Shown: in pieces, positions 33,196-41,961 of the stretch
Position numbering within the stretch: the stretch's first letter is position 1
Layout: each line of letters opens with the position of its first letter
Assembly (NCBI RefSeq): GCF_016894385.1
Contig: NZ_CP069811.1
Coordinates: 2,332,501 to 2,396,500, forward strand
Length of the DNA: 64,000 nt
Direction: 5' to 3'
From: Cupriavidus oxalaticus
Lineage (GTDB): Bacteria > Pseudomonadota > Gammaproteobacteria > Burkholderiales > Burkholderiaceae
Notes under the pieces: generated by a model
What the model saw: only the letters and a program-made list of their open reading frames with translations
Database searches by the model: none
Told to the model about the DNA's origin: nothing
Translations under genes and position numbers: made by a program

Positions 33196-33861
33196 ATGGC
33201 ATTGAGGATCCTGCTTGCCGATGACCATCCGGTAGTCAGCGCGGCCGTTGCCGACCGCCTGCACACCCAGACCGGATGGGAAATCTGCGGCACAGTGACC
33301 AGCGCAACGGCACTGCTGAACAGCGTCGCGACCCTGCGGCCCGATGTCGTCGTCACCGACTACCACATGCCCTCGCAGCAGGAGGGCAGCGGCGATGGGC
33401 TGCGCATGCTGGCCGCCCTGCGCCGGCGCCACCCGTCGCTGGCCGTGACCGTGCTCACCATGATCACCAACCCGCTGGTGCTGCGCTCCATCCTCGATAC
33501 GCAAGTCCATGGCCTGCTGCTGAAAGACGCCCCGCTATCGGAGCTGGTCACCATGATCAGCCGCATCCAGCGCGGCTTCCACTACATCGGCAAGTCGGCC
33601 ATGGAGATCCTGTCCCAGGCCGACCCCGGCAACCCCGCGGCAAGCCATGGCGGCGCCGAGCGGCTGTCGGCGCGTGAAATGGAAGTGCTGCGGATGTACC
33701 TGGCCGGGCGCTCCGTCAGCGAGATCGCGATCCTGCTGTGCCGCAGCGTCAAGACCATCAGCCGCCAGAAGAACTGCGCCATGCACAAGCTGGGGGTCAC
33801 CAACGACCGCGAGCTGTTCGAATTCGCGGCGCTCAACGGCATGCTGCTGTCCGGCTGCTGA
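33196..33861 (+). CDS. NarL/FixJ-type response regulator (BvgA/RcsB-like)
   Basis: 221 residues; GAGGAGACCCG precedes the ATG at 33196. The receiver domain has the acidic pair ADD (8-10), phospho-acceptor Asp55 in VVTDYHMP and Lys in LLKDAP. The LuxR-type helix-turn-helix is ERLSAREMEVLRMYLAGRSVSEIAILLCRSVKTISRQK. No sensor kinase gene is adjacent, so it is an orphan, or its kinase is encoded elsewhere. Confidence 0.93.
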   Translation: MALRILLADDHPVVSAAVADRLHTQTGWEICGTVTSATALLNSVATLRPDVVVTDYHMPSQQEGSGDGLRMLAALRRRHPSLAVTVLTMITNPLVLRSILDTQVHGLLLKDAPLSELVTMISRIQRGFHYIGKSAMEILSQADPGNPAASHGGAERLSAREMEVLRMYLAGRSVSEIAILLCRSVKTISRQKNCAMHKLGVTNDRELFEFAALNGMLLSGC

Positions 33862-33903
33862 ATGGCCGGCGCCGGCACGGGCCCCCGGTACTCCCCGGGG
33901 TAC

Positions 33904-34365
33904 TCAGGCCACGGCGTCCGGCTGCTCCAGCCGCGCCAGCGCATGGGCGATGCCGGTCTCCAGCTGCGCCAGTCCACGCGACAGGTCCTGCATGGTCGAG
34001 CCCGAGACCTCGGTCAGCACATCCTGCAGGAAGGCAGAGCGCAGCGGCATCACGCGCGCCACCAGCTGCTGCCCCGCCTGCGACAGCGTGACATGGGTCA
34101 CGCGGTTGTCGCGCTCCGACGTGGTCCGCTCTACCCAGCCCAGTTCCTGCATGGCCTTGAGCTGGCGCGTCAGTGCGCCCGGATCCATGCCGACGCGGTC
34201 GGCCAGCGCCCGCTGCGCGATGGCATCCTCCTGCAGGTACAGCACATGCAGGATCCGCCAGCGCGGCAGCGGCAGGCCGATGCACTGCTCGAATGCAGCC
34301 GCATACGCGCGATAGGTGCGTCCGAACTGCTGCAGTACGGCCACGCTTTGTCGCTCCAGTTCCAT
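33904..34365 (-). CDS. MarR-family transcriptional regulator
   Basis: 153 residues. LPLPRWRILHVLYLQEDAIAQRALADRVGMDPGALTRQLKAMQELGWVERTTSERDNRVTHVTLSQAG is the full winged helix of the family. It follows the DHA2 efflux gene by 61 nt on the same strand, the usual arrangement for an efflux pump and its repressor. A palindrome in the leader of the pump gene (36025-36040) is its probable binding site. Confidence 0.93.
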   Translation of the reverse strand: MELERQSVAVLQQFGRTYRAYAAAFEQCIGLPLPRWRILHVLYLQEDAIAQRALADRVGMDPGALTRQLKAMQELGWVERTTSERDNRVTHVTLSQAGQQLVARVMPLRSAFLQDVLTEVSGSTMQDLSRGLAQLETGIAHALARLEQPDAVA

Positions 34366-34426
34366 CCGTTCTCCTCAGGGATACACAGGCGCCGTCACAG
34401 GCGCAAGCGCCGCATCCGGCATGCGC

Positions 34427-36022
34427 TCACTCCGCCGCCATCGCGGGCTCCGCGGTGCGCGCCAGCCTGACCGGCGGCACCCGGTGCGCGCACCAGACGC
34501 CCACCGCAGCGGCGATCCCGGCGGCCAGCAGGCCCAGGTGGATCGCGCTGACCAGCGACATGCGCGCCTGCTCCAGCAGCAAGGCGCCATTGTGCCCGGC
34601 CTGGCCCAGTTCGCCGAGCAGTGACAGTTGCGAGGCCTTGTCGATCAGCACCTGCGGATCGCCCATGCGCGCCGCCCACTGGCTGGCCCCGGCGGCAGCC
34701 ATGGCGTGGTCGACGCCGCCGGTATAGCTGCGCGTGACCAGCGTGCCGACGATCGCAGTACCGACCATGCCGCCCACCATGCGCAACGATTGCAGCATCG
34801 CCGTGGCAATGCCAAGGTGCTCGCGCCCGGCGGTCTGCTGTGCGAACACCGTCAGGTTGGGCATGATGAAGCCCAGCCCGAAGCCGCCCACCAGCATGAT
34901 GGCGAGCAGCATCCCGTGCGGCATGGCGCGCGTGGCCTGCGACAGCGCCAGCGTGGCCAGCGCCAGCATGCCAAAGCCGGCATACAGCATCGCGTTGGGC
35001 CGGCGGATGCGGGTGATGACGCGGCCGTTGACGATACTGCCGACCGTGATGCAGACCACCAGCGGCGTGATCAGCAACCCCGCTTCCTTCGGCGACAGGC
35101 CAAATCCGCCCTGGAACAGCAACGGCGCATACAGCAGCAACGCGAACATCGTGAAGCCGGCGAATACCGACAGCTGGAACAGCGGCGCCAGGCCCGGGTT
35201 GCGGAACATCTCCACCGGCAGGATCGGGTTGGCGCAACGCTGCTCCCAGTGCCACAGCGCCACCATCGCGAGGGCCGACAACACCAGCAGGCCCGCGGTA
35301 TAGGCATCGAAGCCGCGCCCGGGCAGCAACTCGACGCTCATCTGCATGGCGCCCAGGCCGACCGCGATCAGCAAGGCCCCGAGCCAGTCCACGCGCACCG
35401 GCCCGCCATGCGCCTGCTGGCGCAGGTGCGGCAGGTAACGCCAGGCAAACCACAAGCCCAGCACGCCGACCGGCAGGTTGACATAGAACACCGCGCGCCA
35501 GCCGGACCACTCGGTCAGCACGCCCCCCAGCGACGGCCCGATGGCATTGGCAATGCCGAATGCCGCACTCAGCATCACCTGCCAGCGCAGCCGCACATGC
35601 GAATCGGGAAACAGGTCGGCAATGCAGGCGAAGGCCGTGCCCACCAGCATGCCGCCACCGATGCCCTGCAGCGCCCGCGCCAGCACCAGGAACGGCATGC
35701 TGGTCGCGAGCCCGCACAGCGCCGACGCGACGGTGAACACCACGATCGACGCCAGCACGAAAGGCTTGCGTCCGTAATAGTCGCCCAGCCGGCCGAAGAT
35801 CGGCACGGTGATGACGGACGTCAGCAGGTACGCCGTAACCACCCAGGCGTAGTACTCGAAGCCTTGCAGTTCCGCCACGACTGTCGGCAGCGCGGTGCCG
35901 ACCACGGTCTGGTCCAGCGCCACCAGCATCACCACGAATGACACGCCCAGCATGGCCAGCAAGGATTTGCGGAACGGCAGGACCTGGCCGGCGGGCTCAT
36001 CGCTATGTGGCTGGGGCATCAT
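34427..36022 (-). CDS. DHA2-family (EmrB/QacA-like) multidrug efflux transporter
   Basis: 531 residues with 14 predicted membrane segments. MFS motifs include LDQTVVGTALPTVVAEL at the start of helix 1, GRLGDYYGRKP (motif A), ARALQGIGGGML (motif B) and GPSLGGVL with WRAVFYVNLPVG (motif C region). It should export hydrophobic or cationic compounds by proton antiport across the inner membrane. No EmrA-type adaptor is next to it. The MarR gene downstream probably represses both. Confidence 0.93.
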   Translation of the reverse strand: MMPQPHSDEPAGQVLPFRKSLLAMLGVSFVVMLVALDQTVVGTALPTVVAELQGFEYYAWVVTAYLLTSVITVPIFGRLGDYYGRKPFVLASIVVFTVASALCGLATSMPFLVLARALQGIGGGMLVGTAFACIADLFPDSHVRLRWQVMLSAAFGIANAIGPSLGGVLTEWSGWRAVFYVNLPVGVLGLWFAWRYLPHLRQQAHGGPVRVDWLGALLIAVGLGAMQMSVELLPGRGFDAYTAGLLVLSALAMVALWHWEQRCANPILPVEMFRNPGLAPLFQLSVFAGFTMFALLLYAPLLFQGGFGLSPKEAGLLITPLVVCITVGSIVNGRVITRIRRPNAMLYAGFGMLALATLALSQATRAMPHGMLLAIMLVGGFGLGFIMPNLTVFAQQTAGREHLGIATAMLQSLRMVGGMVGTAIVGTLVTRSYTGGVDHAMAAAGASQWAARMGDPQVLIDKASQLSLLGELGQAGHNGALLLEQARMSLVSAIHLGLLAAGIAAAVGVWCAHRVPPVRLARTAEPAMAAE

Positions 36023-36024
36023 GT

Positions 36025-36085
36025 GATTGCTCGATCAATCGTTGTGATGTCAATCATTATAGGACAAGGCTGGCGGAACGTCGAA
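36025..36085 (-). promoter_or_regulatory. Promoter and MarR-type operator of the efflux operon
   Basis: On the minus strand: -35 TTCGAC (36085-36080), 18 bp, -10 TATAAT (36061-36056), then a palindrome GATTGATCGAGCAATC (36040-36025) just before the ATG. An operator between -10 and the start codon fits repression. Confidence 0.6.
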
Positions 36086-36312
36086 GATGCGCTCTGACCG
36101 ACCGACTGGGGCCGGCTGCGTGAATTCGGGAGGGATGATGTCTATGTCGTGCTCAGCGGCGGGACATGCGAAACAGGCTTGCGCCTGCTTCGCCGGGGAG
36201 AGTTCTCACGCGTCGACGGCAGCAGCCGGTTCTGTGCCCGTCCGGGCTGCCTCGTCGACACCCGATCCCGTCGTGGACCTGCCTCTTCGGCCAACAGGTC
36301 GCTGGCAACCTG

Positions 36313-36510
36313 CTAGCGTGCCTTGCCCGCAGAGACCGGCGAGCCTGCACCCAGCCACATGAGATCCTTGCCAACTACCGCACGGCCGGAATACCCCTTT
36401 TGCGCCCTGCGCCACCGGCCTTCGCTGCTATCGGCGGGCGCCAGGTGCGACAAGACCAGGGTCTTCACTCCGCTGGCCTGCGCGACGGCGCCCACGGCCG
36501 CCTTCGATGC
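36313..36510 (-). pseudogene. C-terminal remnant of a metallo-beta-lactamase-fold hydrolase
   Basis: In the frame offset from the MFS gene, the segment AVAQASGVKTLVLSHLAPAD continues to GRAVVGKDLMWLG. This is the typical end of MBL-fold hydrolases (the HL pair being a metal-ligand motif). The N-terminal two thirds are missing and the piece overlaps the 3' end of the transporter gene. It marks a deletion that fused the two genes. The neighbouring stretch 36086-36312 shows no gene. Confidence 0.65.
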
Positions 36511-37900
36511 GGGTGCGGTCTGCCTCGACTTCAGGCTCCGGGATGTTGACCACCACCTGGACGCGCCCGGTCCGGTAGATGCCGATTCCCGCGACCACTG
36601 CCGGAATCGCCAGCAGAAGGTAGAGTGCCGCATTGCTCCAGCCTGCGGATAGCAGGAACGCGCCGCCGAGCGAGCCTGCGATAGCCCCCACCCGCCCGAT
36701 GCCGAGTGCCCATGCCACACCCGTGGCACGGCTTGAAGTCGGATAGAACGCCGACGCCAGCACATTGGCGCAGACCTGCGACCCGCTGACGCAAAAGCCG
36801 GTGACAAAGATCGCGGCCGCCATTGCCATGGGCGTGCTCACTGAAGCCAGGCAGGCCACGGCGAACGCCCCGAGCGTGTAGGCCCCGGCCACCACGGTGT
36901 ACGGATTGAACTTGTCCAGCAGCATGCCCAGCACGATGGCGCCCACCACGCCGCCTCCCTGCAGCAGCCCTGCGAGCATCGACGCCTCCTTCAGCGAGAG
37001 GCCACTGCGCTGGACCAGGATGGGCAGCCAGTTGATCATCAGGTACAGCAGCAGCAGGCTGCAGAAGAACGCCAGCCAGAGCCACAGCGTTCCCTGCCGG
37101 TAGCGCGGCGCGAAGAGCTGGCTGACTGGAGAGCTGGGTCCCTCGGGTTCGTCAGCGACGTAGCGCTGGCCGCTCGTGATCCGGCTTGCATCGATGCGTG
37201 CCAGGATGGCAGCGATCCGTGCCTGCATGCCTTCACGCGTGGCCAAATAGCGCACCGATTCCGGCAAAGCCAGCGCCAGCACCGGAACCAGCGCGAGCGG
37301 CAGCGCACCGCCCAATGCCAGCACGCCGCGCCAGCCGACATGCTCGATCAGGTAGGCAGTGACCACCCCACCCAGCGCAGAGCCGAGGGAAAACCCACAG
37401 AACATCACCGTCAGCAAAGTGCCGCGCCGACGCGAAGGGCTGAATTCCGCGGTCAACGTAATGGCATTTGGCATGGCGCCGCCAAGCCCGACCCCGGTCA
37501 GGAAGCGCAGTGCGATCATCCAACCGATGCCAGGCGCTGCGGCAGACGCGGCGCATGCCGCGCCGAACCAGGCCACCGACAGGATCAGCACGCGGCGTCG
37601 GCCAATGCGGTCGGCCAGCGGACCGCAGATGAAGGCGCCGGTCATCAGCCCAAGCAGGCCGGCGGAGAACAGCGGCCCCAATGCCACCATGGATAGCGAC
37701 CATTCGCTGCGGATATGGGGAGCAAGAAAGCCGATGATGGCGATGTCAAAGCCGTCCAGTGCCACGATCGTGAAGCACAATGCGATGGTGCGCCACTGCA
37801 GGGATGAGAGGCGCGCCGCGTCGATGAATTCGCGCACGTTGACGGCGGCACGCGCAGGCGTGCCGGCCGCCGTGCCTTGGGGGGCGGATGGGACAGTCAT
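36428..37900 (-). CDS. AAHS-type MFS transporter for aromatic acids
   Basis: 490 residues, 12 membrane segments. Features of the aromatic acid:H+ symporter group are LDGFDIAIIGFLAPHI in helix 1, GPLADRIGRRR (motif A), GVGLGGAMPNAITL and ALPESVRYL in the central loop. The last ~30 residues (from about RTRIEGGRGRRR) are Arg-rich, unlike the family, and are an out-of-frame reading of the MBL remnant, so the natural C-terminus was replaced. It is the last intact gene of the 43942-36428 operon and should import its aromatic acid. Confidence 0.9.
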   Translation of the reverse strand: MTVPSAPQGTAAGTPARAAVNVREFIDAARLSSLQWRTIALCFTIVALDGFDIAIIGFLAPHIRSEWSLSMVALGPLFSAGLLGLMTGAFICGPLADRIGRRRVLILSVAWFGAACAASAAAPGIGWMIALRFLTGVGLGGAMPNAITLTAEFSPSRRRGTLLTVMFCGFSLGSALGGVVTAYLIEHVGWRGVLALGGALPLALVPVLALALPESVRYLATREGMQARIAAILARIDASRITSGQRYVADEPEGPSSPVSQLFAPRYRQGTLWLWLAFFCSLLLLYLMINWLPILVQRSGLSLKEASMLAGLLQGGGVVGAIVLGMLLDKFNPYTVVAGAYTLGAFAVACLASVSTPMAMAAAIFVTGFCVSGSQVCANVLASAFYPTSSRATGVAWALGIGRVGAIAGSLGGAFLLSAGWSNAALYLLLAIPAVVAGIGIYRTGRVQVVVNIPEPEVEADRTRIEGGRGRRRAGQRSEDPGLVAPGARR

Positions 37901-37990
37901 GTTGTCTCCTGGGATGGTCAGCGCACAGCCGCTATGCTGCGGCTTGTGCTGATACAGAGAGTTTTGCGAGAATCTCTCGTAGGTGTACGG

Positions 37991-39148
37991 CTATGCCGCA
38001 GCTGGTGCGTCAACGGAATCGTGGTAGCCACCGGCTTCCACTCGGGCGATAAACTCCGCGTCGCGCTGGCACAGGTCTTCATGCGTGACCCTGCCCGTGC
38101 GCAGCATGTAGTCGTAGGCAAACGCCACCGGATCGAGGTGCATCTTGCTTTCGACCGACTCGTACCAATCGAGGCTGCGGCGCGCCGCGTCCTGGAACTT
38201 TGCCGAAGCGTCGCGCCGGCTGTCCTCGAACGTCCGGAACGCAGCCTGCACGTCGTCCCGATGTGCGCAGACGGCCTCGCACAGCGCGATTGCATCCTGC
38301 ATAGCCATGCGGGTGCCGGAGCCTAGCGAGAAATGCACGCTACGCAGCGCGTCGCCCAGCAATACCACCTTGCCATGTGACCAGTGTTCGTTGCGCACCA
38401 CGCTCGCCTGGAACCAGTTCGATCTGTTCCCCAGCAGGGATTGCCCGCCCAAGTCTCGCGCGAAGACCTGTTCGCAGAATGCACGGCTCTCATCTTCAGT
38501 AGCGGTGTCAAGGCCCGCGCGCTGCCAGGTGTCGGGATCCACTTCCACCAGGAAGGTCGATAATGTGTCGCTGTACTGGTACGCATGGGCGATGAACACC
38601 CCGTATCCGGTCTCCCGGAAGATCAGCGAGACCGGGTGAAACAGTTGATGGGTGCCGTACCAGGCGAACTTGTTGCGGCGCACCTCGAAGCTTGGCTGGA
38701 AATGCTCCGCCAGCCGGGTTCTTACCTCACTGTTGATACCGTCCGCTGCCACGATGATGTCGGCATCCGCCAGTTCGGCCGGATCGCTCACGCGGCTGCC
38801 GTAGACAATCTCGACGCCCGCTTCGGCACATGCTTCCTGCAGCACGCGCAACAGGTCAATGCGCGACGTGCGCGAGAAGTGGTTGTTGCGCAGCGGTACC
38901 CGCACCCCTTGGTGGGTCACCTCCATATAGTCGCAACGCTGATGATGCGCGGTGAATTTCCGGAAGAACGCCCGATCGGCGTCCTGCAGGAACGACAGCG
39001 CGATGTCGGAGAACACGACACCCCAGCCATACGTGGCGCCCGCTTCGTTGCGCTCGTGTACGACGATACGGTCTTCAGGATGGCGCTGCTTGAGCAGCAG
39101 GGGGAAGTACAGGCCGGCGGGGCCGCCTCCGATGACGACGACATTCAT
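37991..39148 (-). CDS. FAD-dependent monooxygenase, salicyloyl-CoA 5-hydroxylase-like
   Basis: 385 residues from the ATG at 39148. The FAD-binding GGGPAG (7-12), the YGWGVVFSD segment (40-48) characteristic of salicyloyl-CoA and 2-aminobenzoyl-CoA hydroxylases, AADGINS (135-140) and the GDA motif (265-267) are present. The characterised homologues are often fused to an old-yellow-enzyme-like domain; this one stands alone. It would hydroxylate an aromatic acyl-CoA with NAD(P)H and oxygen. The AMP ligase two genes upstream could make that substrate. Confidence 0.87.
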   Translation of the reverse strand: MNVVVIGGGPAGLYFPLLLKQRHPEDRIVVHERNEAGATYGWGVVFSDIALSFLQDADRAFFRKFTAHHQRCDYMEVTHQGVRVPLRNNHFSRTSRIDLLRVLQEACAEAGVEIVYGSRVSDPAELADADIIVAADGINSEVRTRLAEHFQPSFEVRRNKFAWYGTHQLFHPVSLIFRETGYGVFIAHAYQYSDTLSTFLVEVDPDTWQRAGLDTATEDESRAFCEQVFARDLGGQSLLGNRSNWFQASVVRNEHWSHGKVVLLGDALRSVHFSLGSGTRMAMQDAIALCEAVCAHRDDVQAAFRTFEDSRRDASAKFQDAARRSLDWYESVESKMHLDPVAFAYDYMLRTGRVTHEDLCQRDAEFIARVEAGGYHDSVDAPAAA

Positions 39149-39158
39149 GGTAAGCCTC

Positions 39159-39917
39159 TTACTTGCGTGCCGGCGCCAGGGCCGCGCCGGCATTGGGAAC
39201 GATGGGAGCCAGATCCAGGTGCTCCAGCATCTGGCCCACCGTGCAGACAGCGGTGGACGTGACCGGCAGGCCGATGGCGTCCTGCGCGGCCTGGATGGCC
39301 GGCAGGGATGGCATCTGCACGCAGGCCGACAGCACGACGACGTCGGCATTGGCGGTGTTCAGGCGCCTGACGTCTTCCAGCAACTGCATGGGATTGCGTC
39401 GGCCGACTTCGAGGTTGTCGGGGATCTCGAACGACAACGCATCCAGCACTTCAATGCCTTCATGCTCGATGTACCGGACCACGGCCTCGGTCAGAGGCTT
39501 CATGTAAGGGGCCATCAACGCAATGCGGCGCGCGCCCATTGACTTCAGGCCCGTCACGAGCGCGCCGGCCGACGTCATGACCGGCGCATTGCAGTGGTTC
39601 TCGCGCGCCACGCGCAGCAGGTCCTGCTCCACCTGTCGGTGATAGCCGGGGCCCATCGCCATGATGGCAACCAGGCAGGCCGTGCTCATCACGTCGACGC
39701 GCGCATCGGCCAGTTCGGCGGCACAGCGCAGTCCCTCGCGGTTCATGGCTTCCAGTTCTTCGCGTACCACGCGATGCATGCGCATGCGGCTCGAATGGAA
39801 AGTGAAACGTTCCGGCAGGATCTGTTCCCGTGCGCGCAGCATGGCGGGAATCTCGGTCTCCATCGTCGTGTTGGAGCTGGGCACGATCTGCCCGATACGG
39901 TAGGTACGACTGTTCAT
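39159..39917 (-). CDS. maiA: Maleate cis-trans isomerase
   Basis: 252 residues of the Asp/Glu racemase superfamily. The near-invariant opening YRIGQIVPSSNTTMETEIPA and FTFHSSRMRMH match maleate isomerases of the MaiA/NicE type. The two catalytic cysteines are Cys81 in STACLVAIM and Cys199 in LSACVQMPS. It converts maleate to fumarate in the cytoplasm, the last step of the maleamate branch of nicotinate breakdown and of some gentisate routes. No nic genes are around it, so maleate must arise from the aromatic substrate of this operon. Confidence 0.9.
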   Translation of the reverse strand: MNSRTYRIGQIVPSSNTTMETEIPAMLRAREQILPERFTFHSSRMRMHRVVREELEAMNREGLRCAAELADARVDVMSTACLVAIMAMGPGYHRQVEQDLLRVARENHCNAPVMTSAGALVTGLKSMGARRIALMAPYMKPLTEAVVRYIEHEGIEVLDALSFEIPDNLEVGRRNPMQLLEDVRRLNTANADVVVLSACVQMPSLPAIQAAQDAIGLPVTSTAVCTVGQMLEHLDLAPIVPNAGAALAPARK

Positions 39918-39975
39918 GCTGGTCAGCCTTGATGGGATGATGGGGGGTGCTGGTGTGCTACGGCGTCTGTGCAGG

Positions 39976-41673
39976 TCATGCCGACTTCCTCCCCGATTCG
40001 GTGGCTTCCATTTCGAGCTGGCGCGCGACCATGGCCCGCAGCGCGGCCTTGTCGACCTTGCCGACCCGGGTTACCGGAAACTCCACGACCACTTCGATAC
40101 GCTCGGGACACTTGAACTTCGCCAGGCCCTGCGCCACCAGGAACCCGGCCAGCTCGGTGACATCTGGCGCCACATGGCCCGCGCGCAGGATCATGTAGAT
40201 GCAACCCTTCTCGCCGTACAGCGGATCCGGCATCGCGACGAGCTTGGCGTCCGCGACGGCGGGATGCCGGCTGACGTACGCCTCCACTTCTTCCGAGCCA
40301 ATCTTTTCGCCGCCGCGGTTCACGTTGTCGCGCAGGCGGCCTTCAAACGCGAAGCAGCGGTAGCCGTCGACCACGTGCTCGGTCATGAGGTCGCCGGAGC
40401 GCACGAATCCATCCGCGGTCAGTGACTGCGCGGTGGCCTCCGGTGCCTTGTAGTAGCCGCGCAGGCTGGACGGGCCGCGAAAGCAGAGCTCGCCCGGCGT
40501 TCCCGGCGCTGCTGCCTCGTCCGTGCCGGGTACCAGCAGGCGGAGATCGTCATCGGGGCAACCGGAGAAGCCCTGGGTGCGATGCCGCATCGTGGCGGGA
40601 AAGCGCGCGCCGGCGCCAAGCAGCAGTCCTTCCGTCGTGCCGAACAGGTTGAAGCACGGTACGCCGAGATGCGCTTCGAGCGCGTCGGCACGCGTCATCG
40701 TGCCGAACAGTTCCAGCGATGAAAGATCGTGCTGCGCAATGTCCTGGTACGCGATCATCTGCGGCGCGACCGGCCCGATCGACATGCCGTGCGTGACGCG
40801 GTGCTCCGCGATCAGTTCGAGCATGCGCTGGATGTCGACGCGCGGCATCAGCACCGAGGTCATGCCGCCGGCCACGGCCGGTACCAGCACGTAGAGCTGG
40901 CCGGCATTGTGCAGCAGCGGCAGCGACCAGATCAGGCGGCTTTGCGCGGTCTGGCCGAGCTGGCGCATGCTGGCCAGCGCATGGCCGGTGTACTCGGCGT
41001 GGAAGCGCGGAATGATCTTCGGTACGCCGGTCGTGCCGCCGGACAACTGGAAGCTGAGCACGTCCTCGCTGCCGATGAGGACACCGGCCAGCACCTCGAT
41101 GGCCTGTTCGTAAGAGATCGTATCGATCAGTGCATCCATGCCGTGTTCGGCGAGCGGGCCCTGTGCGGCGGAACTGACGCCACGCGCGACGATCAGATGC
41201 CGGATCGACGGATAGCGCTGCGCCATGCCGCGAGCGAAGCCGGTCAGGTCGAACGCACTGAAATCGGCTTGCACGAAATAGGCGCGCGGCTCGGACAGCG
41301 CCGAAAGCTGTCCGATCTCGACTTCACGGTACTGCGGCACCGCGCACACCGGAACAACGCCAGCCTTGTAGCAACCCATCAGCGCGATGACGGTGTCGAT
41401 CGTGGTCCCCATCTGGAAGATGGCACGATCGCCGGGCCGAAGACCGAGCCGATGCAGCGCGGCGCCGAGGCGCTCGCTGCGCGCGTCGAGTTCGGCGAAG
41501 GTGATCGAACGCTCGTCGCTGATGAACGCCGGCTGGTGCGGCACTCGCCGGGCGGTCTTGCGCAGTGCGCCGCCGAGCGTGTCGTCGACCCATGCGCCGC
41601 TTGCGAAGTACCGCGCCGCGTCGGCAGGCGGACAGTACGCCACGCCCTCAATCGGAAAATGAATACCGGTCAT
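39976..41673 (-). CDS. Aryl-acid AMP ligase/CoA ligase (DhbE/SdgA-like)
   Basis: 565 residues. The opening YCPPADAARYFASGAWVDDTLG is typical of 2,3-dihydroxybenzoate/salicylate-AMP ligases. Adenylation motifs are LSGGTTGVPK (210-219), NLFGTTEGL, RSGDLM, RDNVNRGGEKIGSEEVE and the C-terminal GKVDK lysine. It activates an aromatic carboxylic acid as the adenylate, with transfer to CoA the likely second step. It is 15 nt downstream of the small unknown gene and upstream of the maleate isomerase, so it probably starts the pathway. Confidence 0.9.
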   Translation of the reverse strand: MTGIHFPIEGVAYCPPADAARYFASGAWVDDTLGGALRKTARRVPHQPAFISDERSITFAELDARSERLGAALHRLGLRPGDRAIFQMGTTIDTVIALMGCYKAGVVPVCAVPQYREVEIGQLSALSEPRAYFVQADFSAFDLTGFARGMAQRYPSIRHLIVARGVSSAAQGPLAEHGMDALIDTISYEQAIEVLAGVLIGSEDVLSFQLSGGTTGVPKIIPRFHAEYTGHALASMRQLGQTAQSRLIWSLPLLHNAGQLYVLVPAVAGGMTSVLMPRVDIQRMLELIAEHRVTHGMSIGPVAPQMIAYQDIAQHDLSSLELFGTMTRADALEAHLGVPCFNLFGTTEGLLLGAGARFPATMRHRTQGFSGCPDDDLRLLVPGTDEAAAPGTPGELCFRGPSSLRGYYKAPEATAQSLTADGFVRSGDLMTEHVVDGYRCFAFEGRLRDNVNRGGEKIGSEEVEAYVSRHPAVADAKLVAMPDPLYGEKGCIYMILRAGHVAPDVTELAGFLVAQGLAKFKCPERIEVVVEFPVTRVGKVDKAALRAMVARQLEMEATESGRKSA

Positions 41674-41688
41674 GATGGTCTCCGGCGT

Positions 41689-41961
41689 TCATGCCACCGC
41701 GGCATTGCGCGGCACGATGCGCACGATATCGCGGTCGAATCGTTCGATCCTGCCGTCGAGCCCGCCAGTGAAGAGGCCGTACCAGACCGCGGGCTTCAGG
41801 CCAAGGGCGCGGCGCCCGAACTCGACCGGCTCATCGGAAGCGATCACGGTGTAGTCACCAAGGTCGCTGAGGCGGCATGCCGGCAGGCTGCGCGCCGCTT
41901 CCGTCAGTGAGGCGAACTCGGGCACGTTCAGCACAAAGATGCGCAGGGCGGACTGGCTCAT
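41689..41961 (-). CDS. Small conserved-looking protein of unknown function
   Basis: 90 residues starting at 41961, where ATG overlaps the stop of the VOC gene (ATGA), so translation is coupled. The sequence (MSQSALRIFVLNVPEFASLTE, LGDYTVIASDEPVEFGRRALGLKPAVWYGLFTGGLDG) is compact, has no signal peptide or metal motif, and looks like a small alpha/beta protein. Family not recognised. Its place between VOC and ligase genes suggests an accessory subunit or catalytic partner of this pathway. Confidence 0.75.
   Translation of the reverse strand: MSQSALRIFVLNVPEFASLTEAARSLPACRLSDLGDYTVIASDEPVEFGRRALGLKPAVWYGLFTGGLDGRIERFDRDIVRIVPRNAAVA

Noticed and set aside
39159..39917. Nicotinate-degradation cluster suggested by the NicE-like maleate isomerase
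   Set aside because: None of the other nic genes (hydroxylase subunits, 6-hydroxynicotinate monooxygenase, 2,5-dihydroxypyridine dioxygenase, N-formylmaleamate hydrolase) can be recognised around it.
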